Made by a program: the position numbers and the translations under genes. The notes beneath the pieces are model-generated. The model did no database searches. It was not told where the DNA came from and worked only from the letters and a program-made list of their open reading frames with translations. From assembly GCA_015057515.1 (NCBI GenBank), contig SVED01000009.1, positions 1 to 45,920 on the forward strand: a stretch of DNA of 45,920 nucleotides, in the 5' to 3' direction. This document shows positions 9,389-18,311 of the stretch, piece by piece (positions within the stretch are counted from its first letter, which is position 1; each line of letters starts with the position of its first letter). This DNA comes from Lachnospiraceae bacterium. GTDB lineage: Bacteria > Bacillota > Clostridia > Lachnospirales > Lachnospiraceae.

Positions 9389-9419
9389 TGCTATATCCTC
9401 CGTCAAAACTATCTAGTAA

Positions 9420-10622
9420 TTATAATGTAGTTCTAATTCTATAAATTAAGTCAAGATTTTTAATCTTCTCCTGGAAATCTTTTTCACTAATCTTATCTGT
9501 AAGAAAAGCTATCTCATCTGAAGCCTCAGGGATTTCCAAATAAGTTACATTGCCAAAGCACGCCTCAACTTCTTCCTTAGTTGATTTTACACGTGCAAAG
9601 AACTTACACTGAAAATCAAGGATATCTGCAAGCTCCATCTTATCCTGCTCCCATATAGTCATTATATTCCTTCCCATATGTTTTGCTTCATCAACCACAT
9701 CAGAAACAACTGCGCTGGCAGTAGGAAGCTTACCTGCACCCTTGCCATAAAACATAGTGTCTCCAAGCATATTTCCATGCATAAATACGCCATTAAATAC
9801 GTCATTTACATTGCCAAGAACATGATTTGTAGGAATAATAAATGGTGCAACCATTGAGTATATCTTGTCCCCTTCAAACTTAGTAGTACCAAAAAGCTTG
9901 ATTGTACAATCCATAGCCTTAGCATATTTAATATCTATGTCTGTAATCTTAGTAATACCCTCTGTATAAATATCCTCGTAATTTACCTGCTTACCACATA
10001 CCAAAGACGTAAGAATGGCAATCTTACGACAGGCATCGTAACCCTCAACATCAGCCTCAGGATTGCGCTCCGCATAACCTTTCTCCTGAGCAATCTTAAG
10101 TACTGACTCAAAGTCTGAGCCCTCGTCTGACATTTTTGATAAGATGTAATTAGTAGTTCCGTTTAAAATACCTGTGATCTCTGTAATATCATCTGCTGTA
10201 AGAGATCTGATAATAGATCTGATAATAGGAATACCGCCACCAACGCTGGCTTCAAAAAGGAAGTTTACGTTGTTTGCCTTTGCTACTGCAAGAAGCTCTG
10301 CGCCGTGAACTGCCACAAGCTCCTTGTTAGAAGTTGCAACGCTCTTGCCCGCCTCAAGGGCACTCTTTACAAAGCTATAGGCAGGATTAACTCCACCCAT
10401 AACCTCAACAACTATATCAACCTCAGGGTCATTTACAATAATATTGTAATCGTGAACAAGTATCTCCTCCACAGGGTCTCCTGGGAAATCTCTTAAATCA
10501 AGAACATATTTCACCTTAATGTCCTGACCCGCTCTCTTACTAACTATATTCTGGTTTCGGTTTATAACCTCTACAACACCGGAACCTACAGTGCCGTATC
10601 CTAGTACTGCTACATTAATCAT
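9420..10622 (-). CDS. hom: Homoserine dehydrogenase
   Basis: Reduces aspartate semialdehyde to homoserine with NAD(P)H. The 400-aa protein has the N-terminal Rossmann motif VAVLGYGTVGSGVV, the catalytic region GGIPIIRSI and GILNGTTNYIL, and ends with a shortened ACT-like segment rather than a long, well-defined one. It lies between cheW and the COG3635 gene with gaps of 25 and 31 bp. Ribosome site GAGGAGAGG is upstream of the ATG. Confidence 0.95.
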   Translation of the reverse strand: MINVAVLGYGTVGSGVVEVINRNQNIVSKRAGQDIKVKYVLDLRDFPGDPVEEILVHDYNIIVNDPEVDIVVEVMGGVNPAYSFVKSALEAGKSVATSNKELVAVHGAELLAVAKANNVNFLFEASVGGGIPIIRSIIRSLTADDITEITGILNGTTNYILSKMSDEGSDFESVLKIAQEKGYAERNPEADVEGYDACRKIAILTSLVCGKQVNYEDIYTEGITKITDIDIKYAKAMDCTIKLFGTTKFEGDKIYSMVAPFIIPTNHVLGNVNDVFNGVFMHGNMLGDTMFYGKGAGKLPTASAVVSDVVDEAKHMGRNIMTIWEQDKMELADILDFQCKFFARVKSTKEEVEACFGNVTYLEIPEASDEIAFLTDKISEKDFQEKIKNLDLIYRIRTTL

Positions 10623-10647
10623 ATCTTAAGCCCTCTCCTCTTGTATA

Positions 10648-11136
10648 TTATTCGTCAGTTGATTTTTCCAACGCTTCTTGAACACTGTCAAACTCGTTAT
10701 CCGACATTAATTTGTCCACATTTACAGCAATCATTATATCCGTTTCTCCCGTTTCAGGAAGTGTTACCTTTATAATGTTTTCCAAATATCCTGTATCATC
10801 ATTTCTACAGAGGTTTGGAACCTTTTTGATGTCCTCCTCAGGAACCGGAATAATACCTAAAACATCATCAACCTCAATGCCCATCTTCATGCCTCTGGTT
10901 TCACATATAAGCATCTGTGGATTAGCATTCTCTGCATCTATATCAATACCAAATTGCCCTTTCAGATTGTATATTGGGACAATGTTGTTACGAAGATGAA
11001 TGATACCCTTGATACAGTCAGAACCCATTGGAACAGGCACAACATTATATATGTACTCAATACCATTAATCTTGGCAAGCTTCATACTGAACTTCTGGTC
11101 ACCTAATAAAAATATTATATACTTAGTCTCTGCCAT
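10648..11136 (-). CDS. CheW-like chemotaxis coupling protein
   Basis: CheW couples chemoreceptors to the CheA kinase. The 162-aa protein has the CheW beta-barrel pattern: IIFLLGDQKFSM, EYIYNVVPVPMG, IKGIIHLRNNIVPIYNL and MGIEVDDVLGI. It stands alone, away from any che or fla cluster in this window. It starts 4 bp after the prfB stop, with its ribosome site inside the prfB 3' end, so expression is tied to prfB. A regulatory role outside chemotaxis is possible, but the YjfB homologue elsewhere in the window supports motility. Confidence 0.88.
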   Translation of the reverse strand: MAETKYIIFLLGDQKFSMKLAKINGIEYIYNVVPVPMGSDCIKGIIHLRNNIVPIYNLKGQFGIDIDAENANPQMLICETRGMKMGIEVDDVLGIIPVPEEDIKKVPNLCRNDDTGYLENIIKVTLPETGETDIMIAVNVDKLMSDNEFDSVQEALEKSTDE

Positions 11137-11140
11137 AATA

Positions 11141-12260
11141 TCACTCCTCTTCTTTATTTGTGTTAATCCACTTTAGGTATGCATTGATAAATGGATTAAT
11201 ATCCCCATCCAACACAGAATCAGCATTACCAACCTCTTGATTAGTTCTGTGATCCTTAACCATAGTATATGGTTGTAAAACATAAGAACGTATCTGACTT
11301 CCAAATCCATTCTCCGTTACCTCTCCACGAATATCGGATATCTTGTCAAGATTTTCTTGCTTCTTAAGTAAGTACAGTTTGGACATAAGCATCTTCATAG
11401 CCTTGTCCTTGTTGCTGTGCTGAGATCTTTCGTTCTGACACTGCACCACAACGCCAGTTGGTATGTGCGTTATACGAATGGCAGACTCTGTCTTGTTGAC
11501 GTGCTGACCACCAGCTCCACTGGAACGATAAGTGTCAATCTTTAAATCCTCTTCATTAATGTCCACCTGTATGTTATCATCCAACTCTGGCATAACATCC
11601 AAAGAAGCAAAAGATGTCTGCCTCTTGCCAGCAGCATTGAAAGGAGAAATACGAACAAGTCTGTGGACGCCTTTTTCGGATTTTAAATATCCGTAGGCAT
11701 TTTCACCATTCACCTGAAATGTGACTGACTTGATACCCGCTTCTTCACCATCAAGGTAATCCATAACCTCTACAGAATAGCCCTTCTTATCTGCCCATCT
11801 GGTGTACATTCTATATAACATACTTGCCCAATCGCAGGACTCAGTACCTCCTGCACCGGCATGTATGGTAATAACTGCATTATTTGCATCAAATTCCCCT
11901 GATAAAAGGGTACGTATACGAAACGTTTCAAAAGAAGTTTTGAAGGAAGTTAATTCATCCTTTATCTCTTCGATCAGGCTTTCATCCTGCTCTTCCTCCG
12001 CCATTTCAATAAGGGTTTCTATGTCTTCAAAGGAAGACGCAATACTGTCATACTCTTCAATGGTCCCCTTGAGACTTTTTAGTTCTTTCATAACTCGCTG
12101 ACTTTCTTCAACCTGATCCCAAAATCCTGGTTGTTCCAGCTTGCCCTCTAAAAGTTCTATCTGCATCTCTTTTCCAGAGATGTCAAAGTGAATCCCTCAC
12201 TTCATTAAGTGGTGTTCTGTATTCATTTAAATTGAATCTAAACTGATCCAGTTCAATCAC
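11141..12260 (-). CDS. prfB: Peptide chain release factor 2, programmed +1 frameshift
   Basis: RF2 recognises UAA and UGA and triggers peptide release. The gene is in two frames. Frame 1 starts at GTG 12258-12260 (upstream AGGTG) and runs 25 codons to an in-frame TGA at 12183-12185. A +1 slip at CTT-TGA-C continues into the 347-aa main frame (GAC at 12182-12184), giving 372 aa in total, the usual RF2 length. The main frame contains SSGAGGQHVNKTESA with the catalytic GGQ. The arrangement gives autoregulation: abundant RF2 terminates at the UGA, scarce RF2 allows the shift. Annotating only the open frame from 12166 loses 31 N-terminal residues. Confidence 0.95.
12182..12200 (-). promoter_or_regulatory. 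prfB +1 programmed frameshift site
   Basis: On the minus strand an internal Shine-Dalgarno-like GTGAGGG lies a few bases ahead of CTT TGA C. The elements are the same as in the classical prfB site: SD-like sequence, slippery CTT leucine codon, UGA stop and a following C. The SD-to-CTT spacing is close to canonical though the bases between (ATTCA) differ from the TAT of E. coli. Confidence 0.92.
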
Positions 12261-12334
12261 TTTTTTCACCTACTTCTAAATATTATATACATTTTGTTGC
12301 TAGCAACATATGTGGCTTAACTATGTTATGCATA

Positions 12335-14902
12335 TTATCTGCCACAACACATTTTATATTTTTTGCCAGAGCCACATGGACATGGATCGTTACGTCCAAT
12401 CTTTGCACTATCTCTCTTTACAGGACCCTTATTTGCAGTTGCATCTCTATTAGTTCCTGTCACCTTTACAAGCTCTTCTCTCTCAACCTTTTGCTGAATC
12501 TTAACATGAAGAACCATCTTTGCAGTATCCTCACGAATAGCATCCTTCATAGCATTGAACATATCATAGCCTGCGAACTTATACTCTACAACAGGGTTAC
12601 GGCTACCATAAGCCTGAAGAGTAATACCCTGTCTTAACTGAGTCATATCATCAATATGTGTCATCCACTTCTTGTCAATAACTCTAAGAAGAATAACTCG
12701 CTCTACCTCTCTAATATGCTCTGTCTCTGGGAATTCTGCTTCCTTTGCTTCATATATCTTAGCAGCCTCTTCTTTAAGTCTTTGCTTAAATGCCTTTATG
12801 TTTCCTGACTGGAGTTCATCTTCAGTGAGTTCAATCTTTTCAAAAGGTACGATAGGAATGAGTGTCTTGTTAAGCTCCTCAATCTCCCACTCATCTGGTG
12901 GAAGTTCTGGTGAGCAGTGCTTATCAATATATATCTCTACAGTATCCAAAACCATCTTGAATACTACATCTCTCATGTTCTCTCCGTTGAGAACCTTTCT
13001 TCTCTCTGCATAGATAACTTCACGCTGATCGTTATTTACCTCATCATACTCCATAAGGCTCTTTCTGATACCAAAGTTATTAGTCTCTATCTTTCTCTGA
13101 GCCTTTTCAACAAAGCTGGTTATAGTCTTGTGCTGAATCTCCTCGCCTTCTGGAATTCTTAAAGCATCATATACCGCCTTTACTCTCTCAGAACCAAAAA
13201 GCATCATAAGCTCATCATCCAAAGAAAGATAGAACTTTGATTCTCCCGGATCTCCCTGACGACCTGAACGACCACGAAGCTGGTTATCAATTCTTCGTGA
13301 TTCATGTCTCTCAGTACCGATAATCTTAAGTCCTCCAAGATCAGCAACACCTTCTCCTAGCTTAATATCCGTACCACGGCCTGCCATATTGGTTGCTATT
13401 GTTACAGCACCCTTTTGACCTGCCTGAGCAATAATCTCCGCCTCCTGCTCGTGGAACTTTGCATTGAGGACATTGTGGCGAATACCCTTCTTTGAAAGTA
13501 TCTTGCTCAATTCTTCTGAAGACTCAATAGTAATCGTACCAACAAGAACCGGCTGACCCTTTTCGTTAGACTCCTGAATAGATCTAACTATAGCGTCAAT
13601 CTTTTCCTTCTTAGTCTTAAATACGGCATCATCATGATCTATTCTTTGTACTGGCAGATTTGTAGGAACAACTACTACATCCATGCCATAAATCTCTTTA
13701 AACTCAATATCCTCAGTGAGGGCTGTACCTGTCATACCAGCCTTTTTCTTGTACTTATTAAAGAAGTTCTGGAAAGTTATAGTTGCAAGAGTCTTACTCT
13801 CTCTTCTAACCTTAACATTTTCTTTTGCTTCAATAGCCTGGTGGAGACCATCAGAAAATCTTCTACCTGGCATAATACGTCCTGTAAACTCATCTACAAT
13901 AAGAACCTGCTCATCCTGAACAACATAGTCCTTATCCTTGAACATAAGAGCATGTGCCTTAAGAGCCATAATCATATTGTGCTGAATATCAATGTTCTCA
14001 GCATCTGAGTAGTTCTCAATATGGAAGAATTGCTCAACTTCTCTTATACCTTGAGCAGTAAGAACAACCTGCTTATCCTTTTCATCTACAAGGTAATCAC
14101 CATCTTCCTCAGGCGCATTACCAAGGATAGCATCCATCTTACGAATCTCCATAGATGCTGTTCCCCTCTTCATACGTCTTGCTATGAAGTCACACATTTT
14201 GTAAAGTTCTGTGGACTTGCCACTCTGACCTGAAATAATAAGAGGAGTTCTTGCCTCATCAATAAGAACAGAGTCAACCTCATCTACAATAGCGTAGTGC
14301 AGGTCTCTTAAAACCAATTGCTCCTTATAGATAACCATATTATCTCTAAGGTAATCGAAACCTAATTCATTGTTTGTAACATAAGTAATATCGCATGCAT
14401 AAGCTGCTCTTCTTTCATCCTTGTTGTATGCGTTAAGAACAACACCAACAGTAAGACCTAAAAATCTGTGAACAGCACCCATCCACTCTGCATCTCTTTT
14501 TGCAAGATACTCATTTACAGTAACTACATGCACACCCTTACCTTCAAGAGCATTCAGATAAGCTGGCAATGTAGATACAAGAGTCTTACCTTCACCAGTT
14601 CTCATTTCAGGAATACGCCCCTGATGGAGTAAGATACCACCAATAAGCTGTACCCTGTAATGCTTCATATTGAGGGTTCTTGCCGCTGCCTCTCTGACAA
14701 CTGCAAATGCCTCAACCAACAAATCCTCAAGTGTTTCACCCTTTGCCAATCTCTCCTTGAACTCAGTTGTCTTCTCTCTAAGTTCACTGTCACTCATGGC
14801 TTGCATAGTCTCATCAAGAGCTTCAATCTTATCCACTATTGGCTCAATCTTCTTAAGCTCCCTGTCACTATGTGTACCAAATACCTTCTCAAATAGGTTC
14901 AT
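12335..14902 (-). CDS. secA: Preprotein translocase ATPase SecA
   Basis: SecA is the motor that drives secretory proteins through SecYEG. From this start the protein is 855 aa. It has [10 protein letters not shown] (Walker A region) near residue 100, [21 protein letters not shown] and [10 protein letters not shown] helicase motifs, and a C-terminal zinc-binding SEC-C tail ([13 protein letters not shown]). The ATG at 14902 follows GGAGG by 6 nt; a frame starting 21 nt further up contains that ribosome site and is rejected. A consensus promoter lies 120 bp upstream. No terminator was seen before prfB 75 bp downstream. Confidence 0.97.
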   Translation of the reverse strand: MNLFEKVFGTHSDRELKKIEPIVDKIEALDETMQAMSDSELREKTTEFKERLAKGETLEDLLVEAFAVVREAAARTLNMKHYRVQLIGGILLHQGRIPEMRTGEGKTLVSTLPAYLNALEGKGVHVVTVNEYLAKRDAEWMGAVHRFLGLTVGVVLNAYNKDERRAAYACDITYVTNNELGFDYLRDNMVIYKEQLVLRDLHYAIVDEVDSVLIDEARTPLIISGQSGKSTELYKMCDFIARRMKRGTASMEIRKMDAILGNAPEEDGDYLVDEKDKQVVLTAQGIREVEQFFHIENYSDAENIDIQHNMIMALKAHALMFKDKDYVVQDEQVLIVDEFTGRIMPGRRFSDGLHQAIEAKENVKVRRESKTLATITFQNFFNKYKKKAGMTGTALTEDIEFKEIYGMDVVVVPTNLPVQRIDHDDAVFKTKKEKIDAIVRSIQESNEKGQPVLVGTITIESSEELSKILSKKGIRHNVLNAKFHEQEAEIIAQAGQKGAVTIATNMAGRGTDIKLGEGVADLGGLKIIGTERHESRRIDNQLRGRSGRQGDPGESKFYLSLDDELMMLFGSERVKAVYDALRIPEGEEIQHKTITSFVEKAQRKIETNNFGIRKSLMEYDEVNNDQREVIYAERRKVLNGENMRDVVFKMVLDTVEIYIDKHCSPELPPDEWEIEELNKTLIPIVPFEKIELTEDELQSGNIKAFKQRLKEEAAKIYEAKEAEFPETEHIREVERVILLRVIDKKWMTHIDDMTQLRQGITLQAYGSRNPVVEYKFAGYDMFNAMKDAIREDTAKMVLHVKIQQKVEREELVKVTGTNRDATANKGPVKRDSAKIGRNDPCPCGSGKKYKMCCGR

Positions 14903-15023
14903 TTTTAACCTCCAAACCTGCATCCTTCATAAGAAAAATGCGTAAATATATTTTGAATATTCTCAAATATGTTTTTATAAACATACCCTAAATATGGAAT
15001 ATTTTTTATAATACAGTTATTGC

Positions 15024-15052
15024 ATCATACCCTTTAATATAACATTATTCAA
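15024..15052 (-). promoter_or_regulatory. Probable secA promoter
   Basis: Minus-strand TTGAAT (15047-15052), 17-bp spacer, TATGAT (15024-15029): a good sigma-A-type promoter, with transcription predicted to start about 115 nt before the secA ATG. The long A/T-rich leader contains no clear hairpin with a poly-U tract. Confidence 0.6.
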
Positions 15053-15072
15053 GTACTTAGGCAAGTTTTTTT

Positions 15073-15112
15073 AAAAAAAGAAAAAGGTGGCCACACAAAT
15101 ATGTAGCCACCT
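15073..15112 (-). terminator. Rho-independent terminator of hpf
   Basis: Minus-strand hairpin AGGTGGC / GCCACCT with further TACA/TGTG pairing in the loop, followed by a T-rich tract (TTTTTCTTTTTTT). It lies 12 bp after the hpf stop and isolates hpf from secA. Confidence 0.9.
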
Positions 15113-15124
15113 AAATATATTATA

Positions 15125-15652
15125 TTAAAATTCTGGTTCGATAAGTCCGTATGTACTACCTTTACGCTTATATACTACGTTAACTTCGTCTGTCTCAGCA
15201 TTACGGAATACAAAGAAGTTATGTCCGAGAAGCTCCATCTGCACACATGCATCTTCTGGATACATAGGTTTCACTGCAAATCTCTTGCTTCTGATAATCT
15301 TTACTTCCTCGTCATCATCCTCGTCCACATTGAAGAAGTCATTCTGGATATAAGCCGCATTCTGCTCCTTATCAACTATCTTCTTTTTGTAACGTGTAAC
15401 CTGACGTTCAATAACCTCTACAACTAAATCTATAGATACATACATATCATCACTAGACTGTTCTGCTCTAATGATGTGTCCCTTCATAGGGATAGTAACC
15501 TCGATTTTCTGTCTCTCTTTTTCTACTGAGAAAGTTACCTGTACATCAGTATCCTCTACGAAAAACTTTTCCAATCTTCCAAGCTTATCATAGATAGCTG
15601 ACTTAAGACCTTCTGTAACCTCGATATTTTTACCACTAATAATGTAATTCAT
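15125..15652 (-). CDS. hpf: Ribosome hibernation promoting factor, long form
   Basis: Long-form HPF binds the 30S decoding region and dimerises ribosomes into inactive 100S particles in slow growth. The 175-aa protein has the N-terminal HPF/RaiA domain (about residues 1-100: ISGKNIEVTEGLKSAIYDKLGRLEKFF) and the C-terminal dimerisation domain (VKPMYPEDACVQMELLGHNFFVFRNAETDEVNVVYKRK). The ATG at 15652 follows AGGAG by 8 nt; a GTG three codons earlier abuts that site. It is a single-gene unit with its own terminator. No raiA-type structured RNA was recognised upstream. Confidence 0.95.
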   Translation of the reverse strand: MNYIISGKNIEVTEGLKSAIYDKLGRLEKFFVEDTDVQVTFSVEKERQKIEVTIPMKGHIIRAEQSSDDMYVSIDLVVEVIERQVTRYKKKIVDKEQNAAYIQNDFFNVDEDDDEEVKIIRSKRFAVKPMYPEDACVQMELLGHNFFVFRNAETDEVNVVYKRKGSTYGLIEPEF

Positions 15653-15791
15653 ATGCCCCACTCCTTTTTGGTCAAACTAATGTGCCACAAAAGTGATACA
15701 TTAGAATCATTATAACATATAAGGGGTCATTTTGAAAGATTTTTTTATACATTTTATACAAATTCAAGCAGAAAATCTTCCTTTATCTAAC

Positions 15792-15822
15792 AAAAAATAG
15801 GACTGCCATAAACGACAGTCCT
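15792..15822 (-). terminator. Rho-independent terminator of the NlpC/P60 gene
   Basis: Minus-strand stem AGGACTG / CAGTCCT with a 10-nt loop followed by TATTTTTT. It is 36 bp downstream of the wall hydrolase stop codon. Confidence 0.9.
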
Positions 15823-15857
15823 AATCACACATTATTGTAAGCACGGGTGCTAAATGA

Positions 15858-17108
15858 CTAGTATATGATTCTTCTTATCTTAAATACATTGCTGTAATGT
15901 AAATCAGCAATAATGATACCTGTTCTCTCTGTACTGGCGTGAATAATCTGACCGCCGCCAATATAAATACCAACATGCTCTACACTACCTGTGTTATGGT
16001 CGTAGAATACTAAATCACCAGGCTGAAGCTCTGACTCTGATACTTCAACTCCCTCGTATGACTGGTATGTAGCTGTACGTGGTAATGCAATACCGAAATC
16101 AGAATATACTCTGTATACAAATCCTGAGCAGTCTGCTCCATTTGTAAGACTTGTACCGCCGTATACATATGGGTTACCTTCAAACTGAACTGCATAATTT
16201 GCAATATCCTGACCTGTACATGAAGTTATGCCTGAACCACCGTCAGGTATGTCTGATGGAGTTTCCTCAGTTGTAGGAGCTTCTGTCGAAGGAGCCTCAG
16301 TTGTAGTAGTCTCCTCTTCTTCCTCCTGTTCTAATACCACAGAGAAATTATTTGGTAAACCATTAGTAATTGTTATGTAATCATTTCTAACATAGCCTTT
16401 TAAACCATTGTTAATTTGAATAAGTGTCCAGCCATTCTCCTCAGATAATACTAAATAGCTACCACCCGCCGGAAGGTATGCAAGACATTTACTTCCTGTA
16501 GTTGGCTCCTCTCTCAATCTGAGTGAACCAGTATTAATAACTGCAATTCTATCATAATCGTTCTCTACGAACTCTGCTGCTTCATCACCAAATGCTAATA
16601 AATCATTTCTGATATATCCCTTAATACCGTAAACCTCAACATATGACCACTCGCTGCCCTTAGTAACAACTGTTACAACCTCTCCCGGTGCAACACTTCC
16701 CAAAACAGAGCTTGTAGTGTTATCTGCTGCTCTTAAGTTTACATAGCTATTAGTAATGACAACAGCCTTATTTGCATATTCAGGATACTGACAATCAACA
16801 ACTTCTTCTGTTTCCTCTGCTTCTTCCTCAGTTTCGGCTGGAGCTGTAGCTCCTAAAAATGAAGTTCCTAATGCTAATGTCACATCAACTTTCTCAGTTT
16901 CTTCTACAACTTCAGTTGTAGTAGTCTCTTCCAAAGCAGCCTCTTCCTCAGCAATACTAGATGCAATGTATCTGTCTACCGCTGATGAAATACTAACATT
17001 CTCGTCACTATATATATTATTTGCCTGTGCGTCTGCTGCGAATAATGAAGAAACACACAAGCCAGCAACTGCAAAATATGCTAACCATTTTTTAGATGGT
17101 CGTATCAT
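15858..17108 (-). CDS. Secreted SH3-NlpC/P60 peptidoglycan hydrolase
   Basis: A 416-aa secreted cell-wall endopeptidase. A signal peptide (residues 1-29, likely cut after ADAQA) is followed by a Thr/Glu-rich stretch (about 54-105), two bacterial SH3 domains (about 114-173 and 186-247, with NLRAADNTTSSVLG and SLRLREEPTTGS), a second acidic Thr/Pro linker (259-290) and a C-terminal NlpC/P60 domain (300-416). Catalytic residues are Cys327 (GADCSGFVYR), His378 (VEHVGIYIG) and probably His390. The acidic linkers are low complexity. The promoter region carries WalR-like repeats, consistent with control by a wall-stress two-component system. Confidence 0.95.
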   Translation of the reverse strand: MIRPSKKWLAYFAVAGLCVSSLFAADAQANNIYSDENVSISSAVDRYIASSIAEEEAALEETTTTEVVEETEKVDVTLALGTSFLGATAPAETEEEAEETEEVVDCQYPEYANKAVVITNSYVNLRAADNTTSSVLGSVAPGEVVTVVTKGSEWSYVEVYGIKGYIRNDLLAFGDEAAEFVENDYDRIAVINTGSLRLREEPTTGSKCLAYLPAGGSYLVLSEENGWTLIQINNGLKGYVRNDYITITNGLPNNFSVVLEQEEEEETTTTEAPSTEAPTTEETPSDIPDGGSGITSCTGQDIANYAVQFEGNPYVYGGTSLTNGADCSGFVYRVYSDFGIALPRTATYQSYEGVEVSESELQPGDLVFYDHNTGSVEHVGIYIGGGQIIHASTERTGIIIADLHYSNVFKIRRIIY

Positions 17109-17142
17109 AAAATTACCTCCAAAAATCCTTAGATTTTTTATT

Positions 17143-17193
17143 TGTTACAAATATGTTACAAATTGTTACATCGTCATTATAGCAATTGTTACA
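17143..17193 (-). promoter_or_regulatory. WalR-like operator repeats before the wall hydrolase gene
   Basis: On the minus strand TGTAACA occurs four times (17187-17193, 17164-17170, 17154-17160, 17143-17149). The last three are 10 and 11 bp apart, and one pair reads TGTAAC-N5-TGTAAC, an exact match to the known WalR (YycF) consensus TGTWAH-N5-TGTWAH. One copy lies in the promoter spacer and three around and after the predicted start of transcription, a position more typical of repression than activation. Confidence 0.7.
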
Positions 17194-17204
17194 TTTCTTG
17201 TCAA
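17176..17204 (-). promoter_or_regulatory. Promoter of the SH3-NlpC/P60 gene
   Basis: Minus-strand TTGACA (17199-17204), 17-bp spacer, TATAAT (17176-17181): a perfect sigma-A consensus in both hexamers. Predicted transcription start near 17169, about 60 nt before the ATG. Confidence 0.88.
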
Positions 17205-17243
17205 CACCATATTTAAGAATTCTTATTTTATCCTTACTTTTCC

Positions 17244-17272
17244 TTGCAAAGTGGCAAGACAGAGTATATAAT
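17244..17272 (+). promoter_or_regulatory. Promoter of the yjfB-like gene
   Basis: Plus-strand TTGCAA (17244-17249), 17-bp spacer, TATAAT (17267-17272), 35 bp upstream of the ATG. It is sigma-A-type. No sigma-28 (TAAA / GCCGATAT) flagellar promoter was seen despite the presumed motility role. Confidence 0.8.
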
Positions 17273-17306
17273 ATAGTTAGTAACATTTACAAAGGAGGCT
17301 GATCAT

Positions 17307-17492
17307 ATGAATATTACTTCTCTCGGAAGTACCAACATATCTTTATCAGGTACCAATTCTATGAATGCCATAGATATTTCCATATTGAAAAAGTCTCTTG
17401 ATTCTGTAGAGGCAAGCGGAGATATGATCACCAAGATGATGGAGCAGTCTGTCAATCCTAATATCGGAGGCAACATAGATATTAGATTATAA
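17307..17492 (+). CDS. YjfB-like putative motility protein
   Basis: A 61-aa protein of the YjfB family, named for a Bacillus subtilis gene linked to motility; its molecular role is not known. The pattern is characteristic: an N-terminal hydroxyl-rich stretch, a central amphipathic helix (DISILKKSLDSVEASGDMIT), then a short tail ending NIGGNIDIRL, the family's hallmark C-terminus. Ribosome site AAAGGAGG is 8 nt upstream. It is the only plus-strand gene before 25831 and has its own promoter and terminator. Confidence 0.85.
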   Translation: MNITSLGSTNISLSGTNSMNAIDISILKKSLDSVEASGDMITKMMEQSVNPNIGGNIDIRL

Positions 17493-17527
17493 AAAAAGAA
17501 CTCTTCTTTCCGAAGAGTTCTTTTTTT
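17491..17527. terminator. Bidirectional terminator between yjfB-like gene and amidase
   Basis: A 9-bp stem GAACTCTTC / GAAGAGTTC with a 5-nt loop flanked by A7 and T8 runs, so it can end transcripts from both convergent genes. It overlaps the last base pairs of the amidase stop codon. Confidence 0.92.
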
Positions 17528-18260
17528 ATTTATATATCTCATATATTGCTTCCGATATAGCGTCTGCCAGTTTTTCTTGATAATTTTCATCTAAAAGCAT
17601 TGCCTCTTCCCAAGGGCAACTCAAAAATCCACATTCAATAATCACACCGGGGCAGGTGGTTTTTTTCAATATGTAATATTCATCCCCTGCTTTTATTTTC
17701 CTATTATTATCCGAATCTACCTTATCTACCAAAAATCGTTGCAATACTGTGGCAAGTTCTTCACTTTCAGCCGACTGACTATAATAAAAAACCTGCGCCC
17801 CTTTAACATCAGGGTCTGTATAACTATTTTGATGGATACTGATAAAACAATCTGCTTTCGCTTCATTTATAAGCTCTACTCTATTATGCATATCAGAGGT
17901 TTTTTTATTTGTGGCACCTTCTGTTGCCAGATTGGTATCACTTTCCCTTGTCAATACAACTGTAAATCCATACTCCTCCAAGCTATCCTTAAGTTTAATA
18001 GCTATCTCCATATTAATATCTTTTTCATAGCATCCACTGCTCCCCACTTTACCGGGATCATTTCCACCGTGCCCAGGGTCAATAACAATAATCCTTTTTT
18101 CATCATCAGCTTTAGACATCACCATAAAGCAATTCATCACGGCCAGGATAAAAAAAATGGCAACTCCTATAAAAAGCAAGTAGCGATGTTTCTTTAACCA
18201 TTGCTCCAGCTTCATATAATAAGTTGCCAATTTTGATAAAATACTATTCATATTCACCAC
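17526..18260 (-). CDS. cwlD: N-acetylmuramoyl-L-alanine amidase, CwlD-like
   Basis: An Amidase_3 zinc enzyme that cleaves the bond between N-acetylmuramic acid and L-alanine; CwlD acts with PdaA to make muramic lactam in spore cortex. The 244-aa protein has an N-terminal membrane anchor (about residues 28-48), then the zinc ligands His64 in IDPGHGG, Glu85 in DINMEIAIK and His in FISIHQNS, and the catalytic Glu in GVIIECGFLS. Length and anchor match CwlD, though sporulation is not shown. The start is GTG with a weak site; an ATG three codons in (18251) is an alternative. Confidence 0.88.
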   Translation of the reverse strand: MVNMNSILSKLATYYMKLEQWLKKHRYLLFIGVAIFFILAVMNCFMVMSKADDEKRIIVIDPGHGGNDPGKVGSSGCYEKDINMEIAIKLKDSLEEYGFTVVLTRESDTNLATEGATNKKTSDMHNRVELINEAKADCFISIHQNSYTDPDVKGAQVFYYSQSAESEELATVLQRFLVDKVDSDNNRKIKAGDEYYILKKTTCPGVIIECGFLSCPWEEAMLLDENYQEKLADAISEAIYEIYK

Positions 18261-18311
18261 AATTACAATTCTTCTCTATATAATATAGAAGATATGAAGT
18301 AAATATGATAA

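Noticed and set aside
10623-10647. Lysine or threonine riboswitch/attenuator before hom
   Set aside because: The gap to cheW is only 25 bp, and no leader RNA structure fits; the same holds for lysC.
15653-15857. raiA-type structured RNA upstream of hpf
   Set aside because: The sequence is A/T-rich with no recognisable conserved core. It mainly holds the hydrolase terminator and the hpf promoter region.
17303-17590. 95-codon minus-strand open frame opposite the yjfB-like gene
   Set aside because: It is antisense to a well-supported gene and crosses the terminator; no ribosome site.
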